From: Thermomucor indicae-seudaticae
Taxonomy: Eukaryota; Mucoromycota; Mucoromycetes; Mucorales; Lichtheimiaceae
Direction: 5' to 3'
Assembly: GCA_000787465.1 (NCBI GenBank)
Contig: JSYX01000118.1
Span: 1-64,000, forward strand
DNA: 64,000 nt
Each line of letters opens with the position of its first letter. The first letter of the stretch is position 1. Position numbers and translations under genes: made by a program. Of the stretch, positions 11,355 to 23,465 are shown piece after piece. The notes under the pieces were generated by a model. The model saw only the letters and a list, made by a program, of their open reading frames with translations, was not told the DNA's origin and made no database searches.

Positions 11355-12378
11355 TTATGCACTAGCATTGCTACAAGTTTCAGCTGCATCAGTGTTGGTC
11401 TGGGCGGGGGTAAGGGACGTGGAAGAGGACGACGATACAGAGATGACGCCGGGTGTAGTGGCAGTCATGGTAGGTGAACCATACTGGTACGGATGCATGA
11501 CAGCTCCGGGTGGTGAAGAAGGAAGAGGCTGATATCCGAATGCGGCCATGGTGCCCGAAGGAGAATACTGGTCACAAGGTGGATAATTAAACCACTGCTG
11601 GTTTTGTTGCTGTTGTTGTTGATAGGTAGGGAACATGGCTAAATACGGGCCTGGAACATACGAGTAACCATAAGGATAATGTCCGTAAGGACTCGGCGTG
11701 GCAAAGTAGCCAAAAAAGCCTCCTCCTACATTGTGCATTAATGCTGGTGTTGTTTTGCATGGCCGTATTTCCTTTCTTACGGTATTGGTTGAAATATTTA
11801 CGGCCATCGTGTCCTCGTACACTATAGAGAATCAGTAGAAAGCTTTAAACTAGTTTCAAGTGTTTTACATACTTTGAATGCTGCTTGTTACGCCAATATT
11901 GATGAGCATTCGGGTCACCCTTAACGGGCGCACAACCTGGTCCGGACACGTTGGCAGCCTGCATGCCCTTTGGTCCCTGGATAAGGTCATATTCAACCTG
12001 TAAAAGAGATAAATATTTACGCGCTCTTTGAGCATACTACTATCAACTACCTCCTCGCCCTAATACACAAACAAAGGCAAAGGGGGGCGTTGGAAGAGCC
12101 AGGACATAGTATTAGTTTATCAGTTGTCGATCAACTACCAAAAGCAGTAATCGTACCTCGGCCAAACTCTTGAATCCTGCGCAGTGAATGGCAGTGTGGT
12201 GGACAAAGACTTCTTTTGGGGAAATAAGAATCAATGGAAATAGCCTTTTCTCTACGCTTTTCTTACCTTCGCCTTTAGCACGTTCATTCTCGTCTGCGGG
12301 GATAATAAAGCCGTATCCCTTGATCGAATTGAAAAACTTGACGTGGCCAAGTTTACGTTCTGTTGCTGTTGTTGACAT
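11355..12378 (-). CDS. Cold-shock-domain protein with Gln/Tyr-rich tail
   Basis: Likely a single-stranded RNA/DNA-binding protein. Five exons (12267–12378, 12157–12212, 11873–11997, 11781–11821, 11355–11725) join in frame to 234 residues. The N-terminal half is a cold-shock domain: GHVKFFNSIKGYGFI holds RNP1, VFVHHTAI is RNP2, and VEYDLIQGPKGMQAANV closes the barrel. The C-terminal half is low complexity, with PYGHYPYGYSYVPGPYL, a run of Gln and Asn, and a Ser/Thr-rich end. That architecture resembles Y-box and Lin28-like proteins without zinc knuckles. The 41-nt fourth exon is short but needed to keep frame. Upstream in-frame ATGs exist, but the start at 12378 leads directly into the domain. 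Confidence 0.85.
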
Positions 12379-12714
12379 TAAGTATATGCTTGTTGATGTC
12401 CTGGATTTGTGCTCGCTGTACACGATTGTATGCTAACGTTGACCGTTATTTTATTATTGCTATTGGTCCGTGTGTGTGTTTGTGTGTATATAAATGAACA
12501 AAGGGGTAAAACGCAAACGGTATCGTAGAAAATGTACAAGTGAGCAAAAAGAGGAGGAAGGAAGAAGAGAGAGAGAAGAGCAAAAAGCCGTGAGAGAGTA
12601 CAAACTTCCTTTTTTAAAGCAATGGACTAAATGGGTTGCATGAATGAATACGCTGACGACTCTCCTCTTTCTCTCCTCTCCAAACGGCTAGTTCTTGTTG
12701 TCAGTATGTTATTG
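12379..12714. other. Intergenic between two minus-strand genes
   Basis: About 335 bp holding the cold-shock promoter and the Spo71-like 3' end. It contains GT and GA simple tracts (about 12460–12600) but no gene. Confidence 0.4.
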
Positions 12715-15490
12715 TCACGACTCATACAAGTCAATTTCTTGATGTAATGCCCAGGCCCATACTTCCTTTTCCTCTCGATTACGTGTCAATAGTATCCATA
12801 CGGTGCCTTTGCGACCCAATCGGTGTCCGAGTTTCATTGTCGAAAATCGTTCGCGTAAAGAGACAAAGACACGTCTTTGCGCAGTCCTCCATATCACAAT
12901 CGTGCAATCGGAGCAATGATCTTCGTCGACCATTGTCCCATCTGCAAAGATCCGTGGCGGCCGCTGATTCTCGTCTGCCGCGTGATGCGCAGCTGTATCC
13001 GAATAAACATATGCTTTTTGCAAAGGCAAAACTGTGAGACGTTCATATGTCGCCCACGGTTGTGCTTGGCCCGAACATCTTTTCCGCCGATGCGTCTTGT
13101 AAAAGATCAACCCGTGTCCTCGGGTTAGAACGCAGTAGCGTAGCTTATATGTATCCAAGTAGCCGCACCGTACATACAAAAGCCCAGAGTGCTGTGCACC
13201 ATTTTCATTGCTTAGCTTGAACTCCGAAGTTTCAAACATGCTCAAAACAGGCAAGACTTACCAATATCGACTTTCGCTCCTCAGCCGAGCCCAGCAACTG
13301 TGTCTCCCGGATCAATGTGTTCTTGGACTGAAGCGCTTTTCGAAGTTGCATCATCCAATCATACGTTTCCTGGACGGTCGTCGCCTCAAACTGTAGCACA
13401 ACATCACCTACTTTAATTTCAAGGCATCGTTGTCTACTATTGCTGCTGCTGGTGGACGGCGTGCTCTCACGTGCACGCCGTACAATTGTGGCGCGTTCCA
13501 TATCAAGTACCGCAAACGCTTCGCGCAAGTTGCTGGCTTGTCTCTCTTGTTCGGCCAGTAGTGCTGCTTCCTCTTCGTCTGATGGTGCAGTTGCCGTGAA
13601 TGTTTTATGGTTTGCGAAAGAGAAAAAGCGGGAGGCTGATTGCAAAAAGGAGCTCCCCAGAGAGACGCCTGGTCTCCTTGGTTGGTTCTGGAATAAGCGA
13701 CCAAAAGTCTTGCGGCTCTGGTTCCTCGTAGTCTGACTTTTAGGCTTTGTTGCTTTGGACGGTTCCAGGAGAAATAACAAGTGACCATCAATAATCGCAT
13801 AGATCGGTTTTGCTTGTGAGCTTCGCTTCTTGTAAGGGCGCCCTCCTCCATCCGTCCAGGAAAGTAGAGGCCCTTCCATTACTTTTGGTAGCAATCCCTA
13901 TGTTTTTGCCCATGCATTAATACAATTAACCTAGTGATTGCATTGTATCCTGTAAAGCTGGTACCGGATTTGGTCGAGTTTTACAGAAAGGTCTCAGCTC
14001 GAGGGTGTGAGTCTACATTGCATTATTAAGCCTTTAACGACCTAATCATACATTTATATAGAACCGATTGACTCACTTGTTCAATCAGTCGCGGATGGAT
14101 CAGGTAACTCTGGGTTTCTCTGTCCTCTCCTCCAATTACCCATTCCAGTCGCTGATGGGCGTCTCGCCAGCACAAGGCGACATTATTCTCCGTCCAATGG
14201 GAGGGCTTAATGTCCTGTTGCTCAAGCATCATTAAAGCACTGCGTTTTACATGTTCCAAGTGTACATTGTATTTAACAAGTCTGTCCAAGTTCCCCAGTG
14301 GTAGCTGTATTTGGAGATCACCCAAAGTCGGTAAGAACAAGTCTATGGAAGGTGGAATAGGTCGTTTCAGCGGGCAAATGCGATAAAGTGCCATGTACCA
14401 ATCCTGCGATTCACTTCGATTACGTGCCACAAAGAGAAACCGTATTGTGCGTCCTTCCTTTGACCGAAATTGAAGAGCCCAATTGTAATCAACTGAGGAG
14501 ACTAAGGACAACTGGACTGGACTCAGGTTCCTTTTTCGAGATGTGTTTAGATATATCACATGCGCTCGCCGTTTGGTTTTCACCATCAGACTCTATAAAA
14601 TAGACAAGGGATATACACTCAGTACATGCATCTTGTTCCCTTTTTATCTTCCTTGTGGACACTAACCGTTGTCAGATAGAGATCCAAACGATCCTGTTTC
14701 AGTATAGCGTCGAATTCGCGCCACCGTAGGCGGGTTTGCCGGAGCTGCAGGTGGTTCCGGCATGTTTCCGAGCCAGAAGCCCGGCGACTGTACCATGAGA
14801 TTTGAACAGCGCAGAGCAATTGGCCTCTTTTCACCTCGTCTGATGCCGCTTCTTGTTTGACTTCAGTAAGTGGAACGACGCAAGAGTATCGAGCACTATG
14901 AAGGGATGTACAAGATGCCGATAAATATGATTCTGGTCGATAAAGTCCCCTATCATTGTTATTGGTATTCTCTTCCGAAGGGCTGGCGGGTTGTTCCTGG
15001 ATTCTGGGTATCCTGTGGCTTTCTTCGTGGTCTTCTTCTTCCATGTCTGTTTTTACTTTGACGGGATATATGCGTCGTGGTGGCGGCATGATTTTTCTGT
15101 CGTATCCTGCTTCCATAAGCACTTGACTGAACCAACAAAAAGATATTAGCTTGAAAAGGCTGCTATGCCCGAGTTTGTCCAAACGTACTCATCATCTCGA
15201 CTTTTCAGTCTCTGATCGCTTGTCAATGCCGAGTCGGAAAGGAAGCGGGAAATTGTGCCTGGCCTTTCGGGATCGGATGGCAGTTTCGACAACAGATCAG
15301 GAATGCCATTGACAGTCAGGTACGCTGTTGCATCAGGGACAGCGATGCTCGGCGATGACGGAGAGATGCATGACTCTGGTGCTGTTGTTGCCGAAGACGA
15401 CGACAGTCGGGGTACTGAGTACAAATCGCCATCGTGTTTCAAATGACTCGCTTTCGAAACTGATTCCGCGCTGTGCCCATATCGGCTCAT
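12715..15490 (-). CDS. Spo71/Mug56-like PH-domain protein
   Basis: Family members are membrane-associated PH proteins needed for spore (prospore) membrane formation in yeasts; a similar role here is inference. Five exons (15189–15490, 14667–15126, 14077–14592, 13262–13897, 12715–13215) give about 804 residues. The N-terminus is Ser/Pro-rich and disordered. A first PH fold lies about residues 200–290, with WREFDAILKQDRLDLYL and a C-terminal DWYMALYRI helix. A second segment around KPIYAIIDGHLLFLLEPS leads to ETYDWMMQLRKAL. The last PH-like region starts HSGLLYVRCGYLDTYKLRYC and ends VWAWALHQEIDLYE; it includes the RIFADG...DEDHCSDCTIVIW stretch that I recognise from Spo71-type proteins. The last intron is 46 or 40 bp because two AG acceptors are in phase. 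Confidence 0.75.
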
Positions 15491-16394
15491 AGTCGGTATG
15501 TGTGGAAGACAACCGAAAAGAGTGATATATTGGCGTCCAAATGGAACCAGATCTCGTACCACGTGCAATTTGCAAGAAACTGTAGGACGAGAGGAGATTA
15601 TCCATTGTCTTTTTTTGAGAACCGATCTTTCCGGCAGTTCGGTTCGAAGCCGTCTCTTTCGTGTTACACTTTGTCAGCATGGTTGTTCATTATAGAACTT
15701 CTTGCTATATAGCGATTATTTTTTCTTTCGCGCTTTTTGATCCTCCTTATGCATGCAGTCTCGTTGCCAAAGAGAACCATTCCTTTTTGGGAATAAGACG
15801 ATCGTCACTTCTGTTCACTTTGTGTACACAGCTTGCTCGACTTCATTACGCTTGATTCGCGATGGTATTTTGTCCTTTTGCCGACCAATAAACTAAAGTT
15901 CCCAGCATTGTTTAGTCCAAAACCCGTGTCTGAATTCTTCAGACCTCTGCCGCTATAAATCGCCATCGGTTACAGTCATAAGAGCTATATTAGCAAACCT
16001 TGTTCGGTTCGTCTGTGCAATTGTCTATGTTACAGGTCGTAGGATCCTACCTGCAAAATGAGACCTCTTAACTGACCCGCGACGAATGCCATCCTTACGA
16101 AATAGCGGACAGCCAGCCATGCATGCCTTTCCAATTAGCCAGAATCTTTATCTGTCAAAAATTTTCTTGTTAGAGACTTCTTCTATTCTTGTATAGACGA
16201 TCGTTTACGTCTTGTTGATTAAAAGCTAGCCTCCAGAAGCAAACTCATCGCTGCCTATGATAATTCAATTGACTGCTCTCTAAAGCTGCTCTCGGCAGCC
16301 TGTAGTCACAAAACACGGCTTTTGATTGGTCAGTCAAGCGCCTTACGTACCATTTCCGCTGAACTCGGGGTACACGCGTCCTTGTACTCTAACC
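15491..16394. other. Divergent promoter region, no gene seen
   Basis: About 900 bp between the divergently transcribed PH-protein gene and RPT3. Short open frames are present but none is coding-like. I see no tRNA and no clear repeat. Confidence 0.45.
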
Positions 16395-17813
16395 ATGGAA
16401 GAGATCGGCATTATACAGAAGCAAGTCGTATGTCATTAATTTAACCTAGCGACTGAACGGCATGCATGTTTAACGTTAACCTAGACTAAAGATCCTATTA
16501 TCTCCTCGGCAAAATCAAGCATACTTGAAGAAGCGTCAGAGAAGGACCTCTACGTTAAGCTAAAGAAACTCCAACGCAATCTCGAATTTCTGGAACTACA
16601 AGAGGAGTACATTAAAGATGAGCAAAAGAACCTGAAACGGGAGCTTTTGCGCGCCCAAGAAGAAGTCAAGCGTATCAAGTCAGTACCTTTGGTTATCGGG
16701 CAATTCCTGGAACCACTTGATCAGCACACCGGTATTGTGGGATCAACAACGGGTTCAAACTATGTTGTTCGCATATTGAGCACCATCGATCGCGAACTTT
16801 TGAAGCCGAGCTCTTCTGTGGCTCTTCATCGACATTCCAATGCACTTGTGGACGTCTTACCTCCTGAAGCAGACAGCAGCATAGCGATGCTTGGAGCTGA
16901 TGAAAAGCCGGACGTGACATACCAAGATGTCGGTGGTCTTGATATCCAAAAGCAAGAAATTCGTGAAGCGGTTGAACTCCCATTGACACATTTCGATTTA
17001 TACCGGCAAATTGGTATCGACCCACCAAGAGGTGTTTTACTTTACGGCCCTCCTGGCACGGGCAAAACCATGTTGGTCAAAGCAGTCGCTCATCATACAA
17101 CAGCAAACGTCATTCGTGTCGTCGGCTCGGAATTCGTGCAAAAGTATCTGGGTGAAGGTCCGCGTATGGTGCGCGATGTCTTCCGACTAGCACGAGAAAA
17201 CTCTCCAGCCATTATCTTTATCGACGAAATTGACGCTATTGCAACGAAGCGTTTCGATGCTCAGACAGGTGCCGACAGAGAAGTACAGAGAATTTTACTC
17301 GAATTATTGAATCAGATGGACGGTTTCGACCAGACGTCTAATGTCAAGGTAATTCGGATGTGAAGAAAAAAAAGGTCGTGGCAAGCGTGGTCATCTCATA
17401 TATTGGTACACTGTACGTAGGTCATCATGGCAACCAACCGTGCAGATACGCTAGATCCAGCATTACTGCGACCTGGTCGTCTTGACCGAAAAATTGAATT
17501 CCCCACACCTGATCGACGACAGAAACGCTTAATCTTTTCAACTATAACGTCAAAGATGAACTTGTCAGAAGAAGTTGATCTTGAAGATTGTAAGACTGAG
17601 GATCGTAGGACGGATTTGGATGTAAACTTATCGATTTTTGTAGTCGTATCTCGGCCTGACAAGCTGTCAGGCGCAGAAATTGCCGCAATTTGTCAAGAGG
17701 CAGGTATGCATGCCGTACGCAAAAACCGCTATGTCATTTTAAGCAAGGATTTGGAGAAAGGATACAAAGCGAACGTCAAGAAGCAAGACACGAACTTTGA
17801 GTTTTACAAGTAG
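16395..17813 (+). CDS. RPT3: 26S proteasome regulatory ATPase subunit Rpt3
   Basis: One of six AAA+ ATPases in the proteasome base that unfold substrates and open the 20S gate. Four exons (16395–16427, 16485–17348, 17421–17589, 17644–17813) give 411 residues. A coiled coil (about 30–75: [19 protein letters not shown]) is followed by the OB fold, Walker A GPPGTGKT, Walker B IIFIDEID, the arginine-finger region [14 protein letters not shown] and the small AAA subdomain. The C-terminus is EFYK, the motif seen in Rpt3 orthologs that docks into the 20S alpha ring, which separates it from the five paralogs. The last junction restores the conserved [13 protein letters not shown]. The 11-residue first exon is supported by its good donor and in-frame join. 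Confidence 0.96.
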
Positions 17814-17952
17814 AGATCAAATAACCAATAAACTCTGCTTTGCAAAACAGGTCCCGTTCCTGCCGCCTTGGTAACGTTCTTTGATAAGCAGTGAAGCGAA
17901 TTTTCAAAAAGCGCCTGTTTAGTCCTTGTATTCTTCTGTTTCGTCTCTACCG

Positions 17953-19838
17953 ATGACAGATGTGAGCAGCGAGGCGCCGTTTGGCGTTGTCGACATGGGT
18001 TCGAACGGCATTCGATTCGGCATCGTGAGGGCTTTAGCCCGACATTTGCCGGTTGCTTACGAGGAAAGGGCGCCCATCTCATTGTTTGAAGCGCAAGGTG
18101 AAGATCGGTGCATTCCTGCAGAGACCGTGGAACACGTCATTACGAGTTTCCGGCGGTTCAAGAAGCTATGCGAACACGCAGGAGTCGCTTCTCACAATGT
18201 TCGCGTGATAGCAACCGAGGCCATGCGGGTCGCGTCAAACGCCGAGGAGTTTATGAAACGTATTTATGATGCTACCGGATGGACGGTATCGTTACTCTCA
18301 AAAGAGGAAGAAGCATCGATTTCAGCGTCTGGGATACTTGGTAAGTGCAGACAGACATGTCAACTGAGAAAGCAAACAGAGAAGGTTAAAGCATAACGGT
18401 AGGCTCATTTTATCGGGTGAACGGGCTGACGATGGATCTTGGAGGCGGTTCAGTCGAGTTTGGATACGTGGTCAACCGTGACGGGGTTAACAAGTTTGCG
18501 GAAAATCCAGTGTCTCTGCCTTATGGTGCTGCCGCAGTGAAGCGATTGCTTGCGAAATGTCAGACAGATCAAGAAAGACAGGCCCTTTATCAGCGTATTG
18601 TTGCAGATATTCAAGCTGCTATTAACATAGTGCAAATTCCAGAGAATTTAAAGAACGATGATGATGGAGGATACACCGTGTACATGAGCGGCGGAGGATT
18701 TAGAGCACTTGGTTATTTGTCAATGACCCAGAAGGGCCCAAAACTGCGGAGCGGAGAACCGACTCCTTCTTACAGCAGCTCATCATCTTCGTCCTCATCT
18801 TATGATGAACGCTCGCTACCTAAAAACCAAGATAGACAATTCTCGGCATACCCTATCCCCATCATTAATGGTTACAGCATTTCCGGCAAGGAGCTTTGTG
18901 CACTTGCAGAGCAATACAAAGACACGGACCCTGGCAAAGCGACAAAGAAACTGCGATGTTTTCGGGTTTCCGAGCGACGGGCTCACATGATACCAGCCAT
19001 CTGTTTCCTCGTCTCGGCCATGTTACAGGTGATCAAGATCCGGTGCGTCCACTTCAGCGAAGGCGGCGTGCGCCAAGGTTTATGCTATCGACTTCTATCA
19101 GCAGAAGAACAAGCAAAGGATCCGCTTCTAGAAGGAGTGAAGGCGTATGTTGCAGAGTCACCAGCACATGCTTTATCACAGGGAGAGTACGATGCGATCT
19201 ATGCAATTCTTGCGGAAGCGATCCCGGGGCCTTACATGAATGACGACCACCCACTGCAGCTGCATCGCCTATTGCCAGCTGCCATCTATCTTGCCAACTT
19301 GACTTCCCATTATCCCAAAGAAACCCGCGCGTTTGTGGCCTTCCATATGCCGTTGGCAAGTGGACCCTTGGCGAACGTACCAGGCGTGTCTCATCAGGAG
19401 CGGGCCGCACTTGCGCTACTGCTTGCTTTCCGCCGGGGCGGCGAAGTGCCTGATCCGATATTCCGTACGATCCAGAGAATGGTCGGCAGTCAAGGAACAG
19501 CCGTGTGCAAGTATGTCGGTCGTCTGATGGAGCTCATTTTCACAATCTCACCCTTGCAGCCCGCAGTCGGACTCTTGCAAAGCGGGATTTCCTTTTCTGC
19601 CTCTGTCTTGCAAGACGATGACCCAAAGTCTGAAAACGTTCATTATTATCCAAGGGTAAAACTCTGTATTCGAATGTCACAGAGTCGGTATAACCCGATG
19701 GTCGAGGCCCCAGCTGTTGCGTCTGTGATTGAGAGTTTGGATGAAAATATCAATCTGAAAAAGTTTGAGATGGATGAGGATGAGAGGTCCATTATGAGTA
19801 ACCCGAAACTGTTTAGTGTGAATATCGTTTATCAGTGA
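17953..19838 (+). CDS. RTG2-like Ppx/GppA-family protein
   Basis: Belongs to the ASKHA-fold exopolyphosphatase/pppGpp phosphatase family. The fungal branch includes Rtg2, which senses mitochondrial state and frees the Rtg1/3 factors; that role here is inferred. Two exons (17953–18340, 18403–19838) give 607 residues. Phosphate motif 1 is FGVVDMGSNGIRFGIV (residues about 10–25), phosphate motif 2 is LTMDLGGGSVEFGYV immediately after the intron, and MSGGGFRAL forms the adenosine-type loop. A poly-Ser insert (about residue 255) looks like a disordered loop. The C-terminal half, with helices around SHYPKETRAFVAFHMPL, matches the longer fungal architecture rather than bacterial Ppx. It lies 140 bp downstream of RPT3 on the same strand. 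Confidence 0.82.
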
Positions 19839-21130
19839 CACTATACCCTGTTTTGTATCAAATAAAAACACACAAGCATTCATTGTTTGATATTCAAGTA
19901 CATAGAATTTATCGGGATGCATTCCGAGTTTGACGCTGACAAAGAGACACATGATTCTTGACACAGAACTTGTTCATTGAGACTGCGCACGTCAGTCGTT
20001 TATTTTGATGGAAAAGTTAGCTATTGATAGCAGTGCGGAATAGACTATGCATAGTTCTTCTTGCACTGAAATAAATGAACGTTGAAAGCAAAGCGATACA
20101 GTTTGTTTTGTTAGATCCGAATATTTAGGCTTTCGGCAACTGACCTTTAATGGTATACTGAACTGCCTTTGTTTTTGGAATGACGACGATCTATGACATT
20201 TTGTGTTGCTGTAATAGCTGGGTAACGTTTCACGGAGCCACAGAAGAAGATTCTTTTTCACGGCAATAGAGGAGAGTACATAGCTTTATGCTGGCAGGAT
20301 AGTCAAGTTAAATATCGGTTTGAGAACACTGCATACTGTGCGACAGTCGAGGGACTGACATGGATACTGGCAATGACATCTATCAGTCTGGCTTCGTTTT
20401 CATTGATAAAGTTTAACTAGGTCTATCATAAGTCTAATTTGATGCTGGTGCAGTAAAAGCGGAATATCTTGAAAGGTTATTATTAGCTTGCTTAATGTCA
20501 TCAGCAAGCGATAATTATACCCTGATTAGAAGAACACCGTTAAAACAAAGGACGCATTTCTAGTAAGCCATACATGTAGTAAGCAGGAGCCAATTACAAG
20601 GACATAAAGAAGTTCTTGATACACGAAAGACGTCGAACTTTGAGCAGCTGTTGCATGAAAGGTTTGTTGTGCATACAAATTCACCTTCCTTATACGCAAG
20701 AAGCAGCTTGCATGAAACACTCCCTGATCCTTTCTTCCCCAACGGCTCCAAGTCGGAACCCTGAGCCGTACGGTATTCGAGTTGACCAGGGTCCTCGCAA
20801 TTGCTTACGTGTACACCAATTAGGTTGGAGTTAGATGCCCAAAAGTGAGAAAATGGGAACATGCATAGAAGTAAGAGAATAGAATATATGGGCTCTTCAG
20901 TTAGAGAGACAGAGAGAGACCCGTGAAGCTGCAATTCCCGGAGGATCGTCCACCCAATAATATGGCTTGGTTTTCGCGCCAGCTGACCCTTGATAGAAAT
21001 ATCCAGGGTCGACAAAATCTATGGTATACAGTTCCAAGTATATGTCAAACGGCGGGATCATCGGCAAAAGAAAAAAGCATTTAAAAAGAAGTCGCCTTTG
21101 TGGGATTTCAGCGCCAACGACGAGTTCAGA
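19839..21130. other. Intergenic, no confident gene
   Basis: About 1.3 kb, AT-rich. A minus-strand open frame of about 150 codons (20560–21015) has no recognisable domain, start context or splice partners, and I do not treat it as a gene. Confidence 0.4.
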
Positions 21131-22000
21131 ATGATTTATCCTTCCATGCAAACCACTACAACCCACCAGCGTCGCCCTTGCAGAATCATTTGGGGCTTCT
21201 TACTTGAAAACACGTATTTTACGGAGTTTGATGCAGCGAACCATCGCATCATTGAAGAAGCTTACCGGCAACGCAAGCTACGCCAGTCAAGTCACTATAT
21301 TACCATTCGAGACTCCCATTTACCCGCTCCTGCACGCGTCTATTTCGGCGTTGCTCAAGTCCACCTTCGCATGCCTGGAACTCGGTACTATGTAAAGCGC
21401 CGTACCGTGTATCTTTCTGGCTCCAAAGACAAGTACGCTCCTGTTCGATCTCCTACCCAAAATCTACTGCTGCCCACTCCTACCATCTCCTTGGAAACGC
21501 CGACCGCCAACGTGGCAGCAGCATCAGCCATGAATATGCGACCGGACCCAACATATTATCCTGTCTCTACTAATTTACCTTGGCAAGCATGGTCTTCCTG
21601 GCAGCTACAAACGACGCCGCCGCCGCCGCAGCAGCAGCAATATTATGGCTGGGCGCAAGGTCCGGTAGCTTCACTTTGCGACCTTACAATGTGGACAGCA
21701 AGCAATGATCAGTTCCTTGTCAATCCACAGGTCACCGAGAGTGTGTCTTCGTCGTCGTCATCTTCGTCTGGATCGGATATGACACTGTCTTATCTCGGAG
21801 GGCCGGTCCCTTCGACATCTTCCTCTTCCTCCTCCTCTACTACTACTAATACTACGACTCCTGCCATGCATATTCCTTGGTTACCAAATGACGAATTCTG
21901 TGAAGGATTCGAAACCTTTGCATCTCAGTCGTCATTGGACTATAATGTCATGGATCCAGCTATAAGCATGTCGTTATCCACTCAGTTGATGCAAAGATAA
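21131..22000 (+). CDS. WWE-like domain protein with Ser-rich tail
   Basis: Single-exon protein of 289 residues. Residues about 17–95 resemble a WWE fold: WGFLLENTYFTEFD, then IIEEAYRQRK, a beta strand HYITIRDSHL, and the closing MPGTRYYVKRR. In other proteins WWE domains bind ADP-ribose polymers or mediate ubiquitin-ligase contacts. I see no RING, PARP or DDHD catalytic part here. The rest is low complexity: poly-Pro/Gln, long Ser runs and a Thr/Asn patch, suggesting a disordered tail. The ATG at 21131 is chosen because it precedes the folded part by few residues; a second ATG lies five codons downstream, and the open frame continues upstream to about 20990. Function is not known; the domain call is by motif only. 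Confidence 0.6.
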   Translation: MIYPSMQTTTTHQRRPCRIIWGFLLENTYFTEFDAANHRIIEEAYRQRKLRQSSHYITIRDSHLPAPARVYFGVAQVHLRMPGTRYYVKRRTVYLSGSKDKYAPVRSPTQNLLLPTPTISLETPTANVAAASAMNMRPDPTYYPVSTNLPWQAWSSWQLQTTPPPPQQQQYYGWAQGPVASLCDLTMWTASNDQFLVNPQVTESVSSSSSSSSGSDMTLSYLGGPVPSTSSSSSSSTTTNTTTPAMHIPWLPNDEFCEGFETFASQSSLDYNVMDPAISMSLSTQLMQR

Positions 22001-22571
22001 TATCCATATAACTGTCTAATTTCCTTTTCTCTGCATTAAGTTAGTTTTTAATTACATTTGATACTGGTTTATTCTTTCCTTGACTTTTGTCCGCTTTCAT
22101 TGACAATAAACAGCATCTGTTATCTCATGCTCCTCCCCTCTCTATTGATTACCCTGGATGTTGATGAGACAAATGGGGCGTGAGCTGACTGTACGCGAAA
22201 CACAAAGGACTACACTAACATGCCCACAACGTTGAACGTTTCAAAAGTCTCAGCAGGTCATCGACTGACGTATTTAGCGTTTTGCGGACAAGCATAAAGA
22301 TAAACTTCACTGTACTTCCATGGATAGATGATACTATTTTTGAGGGGAATTATCCAATCTGCAAATTTGACCTTGTCAAAGTATACTGAGCATTTCGAGG
22401 GCCATATCCGCGACCTAGACGTTGATTTATCGCGTGGTCTATTATAATGATGTTGATAAAGCAGATTTGTTGCACTCGAATGCGACAAGTGAGAGTTATT
22501 GTCCTCTGTAAAGCCGACTGCAGTACGTGTTTATCGAGGTTTGAATTGAAAGATAATTTTAGAAAAAGGCT
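22001..22571. other. Convergent intergenic region
   Basis: This interval holds the 3' ends of the WWE-like gene (with ACAATAAACA at about 22104) and of NDUFS4. No further gene is visible. Confidence 0.4.
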
Positions 22572-23288
22572 CTATTTAGTCCTTATCAATCGAAGTTTGC
22601 CGGGACAATGTTTGAAATTGTCCGCGTAAGTCTTTTTAACAAATCTTACTGGCTTGGGCTCCTGCACATAATAGTTCCATCCTAACCACTCGGGTTGAGT
22701 ATCTGCCATCATATCCATGAAGGCCTCATTACAACACACCTTGCTTTTCAGCAAACCGAATTGCGTCTTCCTTGGTCGCGAATCTCAAGCCAACCGCCTG
22801 AACATAATCGGCGCTTTGGGTGCTTCAGATCAGCACTAGATCATCGCTTGTACCCGCTCATGTCTACATACCTGGACGCCCATCCAATCAATGGGTTCTC
22901 CCAGCGATCGCCTTCGTCCATTATATCAAAGTCAATTCGCCAATGGCGTGTCCCTTGCTTGCCAGATTGGGTTGCGGTTTTGGCTGGTCGAAAGATACGC
23001 ACCATGCGCTCATTCAATTCCTCTATAAACGACCGACTATCGTGAATCCTCTCCCTTTATATCACATAGGCATTGTCTAGAAGTACCGGGAGCGCCAGAA
23101 ATATGATCAACTTGTGTCACTCGAGTTTCTGAAGGCGTCGGCGTCAAGGCGTCTTTGTCATTGCACTTGGGTGCACACGACATGAAGTGACGCGCAGTCA
23201 GAAAGCCAGAATTGCTGAAAGCTCTTTGCGATTGCCTTGCTAGAGAGGCTCGAGAAGGTTGCATCAGAACATTGCGAATCGCGCTCAT
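22572..23288 (-). CDS. NADH:ubiquinone oxidoreductase Fe-S subunit 4 (NDUFS4)
   Basis: Accessory subunit of respiratory complex I in the mitochondrial inner membrane, needed for assembly of the N module. Four exons (23087–23288, 22872–23022, 22740–22813, 22572–22681) give 178 residues. The N-terminus is a typical mitochondrial presequence, rich in Arg and Ser. After the first intron the sequence reads SGAPEELNERMVRIFRPAKT, then QGTRHWRIDFD and RWENPLIGWASSADYVQ. The last exon has YYVQEPKPVRFVKKTYADNF and the invariant LRLIRTK end. The first acceptor is TTTATAG; an earlier TAG would introduce a stop. The gene appears intact. Confidence 0.93.
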
Positions 23289-23465
23289 TGTTCAGCTTTT
23301 AAATCACTTTGGAAAAAGAGAGACGGAATTGCATAAATCGGGGTCTAAATCCGATGCTTATCAACCAGAGTAACAGAAGAAGGACATTGCGAATCCATAT
23401 CGAGGAAAAAGTTGCAAAAAGTACGGGCTCGCCAAAGCACCGTCCGGAGTCGTTTCCCATGTGCC

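Noticed and set aside
13898..14076. A 19-nt extra exon (around 13930–13950) in the PH-protein gene
   Set aside because: Including it puts the next exon out of frame, whereas direct joining of the flanking exons is in phase.
15640..15665. B-box-like GGTTCGAAGCC sequence, possible tRNA
   Set aside because: No A box or cloverleaf can be drawn upstream, and the expected acceptor stem is missing.
20560..21015. Minus-strand open frame of about 150 codons
   Set aside because: No domain, no partners and low-complexity composition; it is most likely chance.
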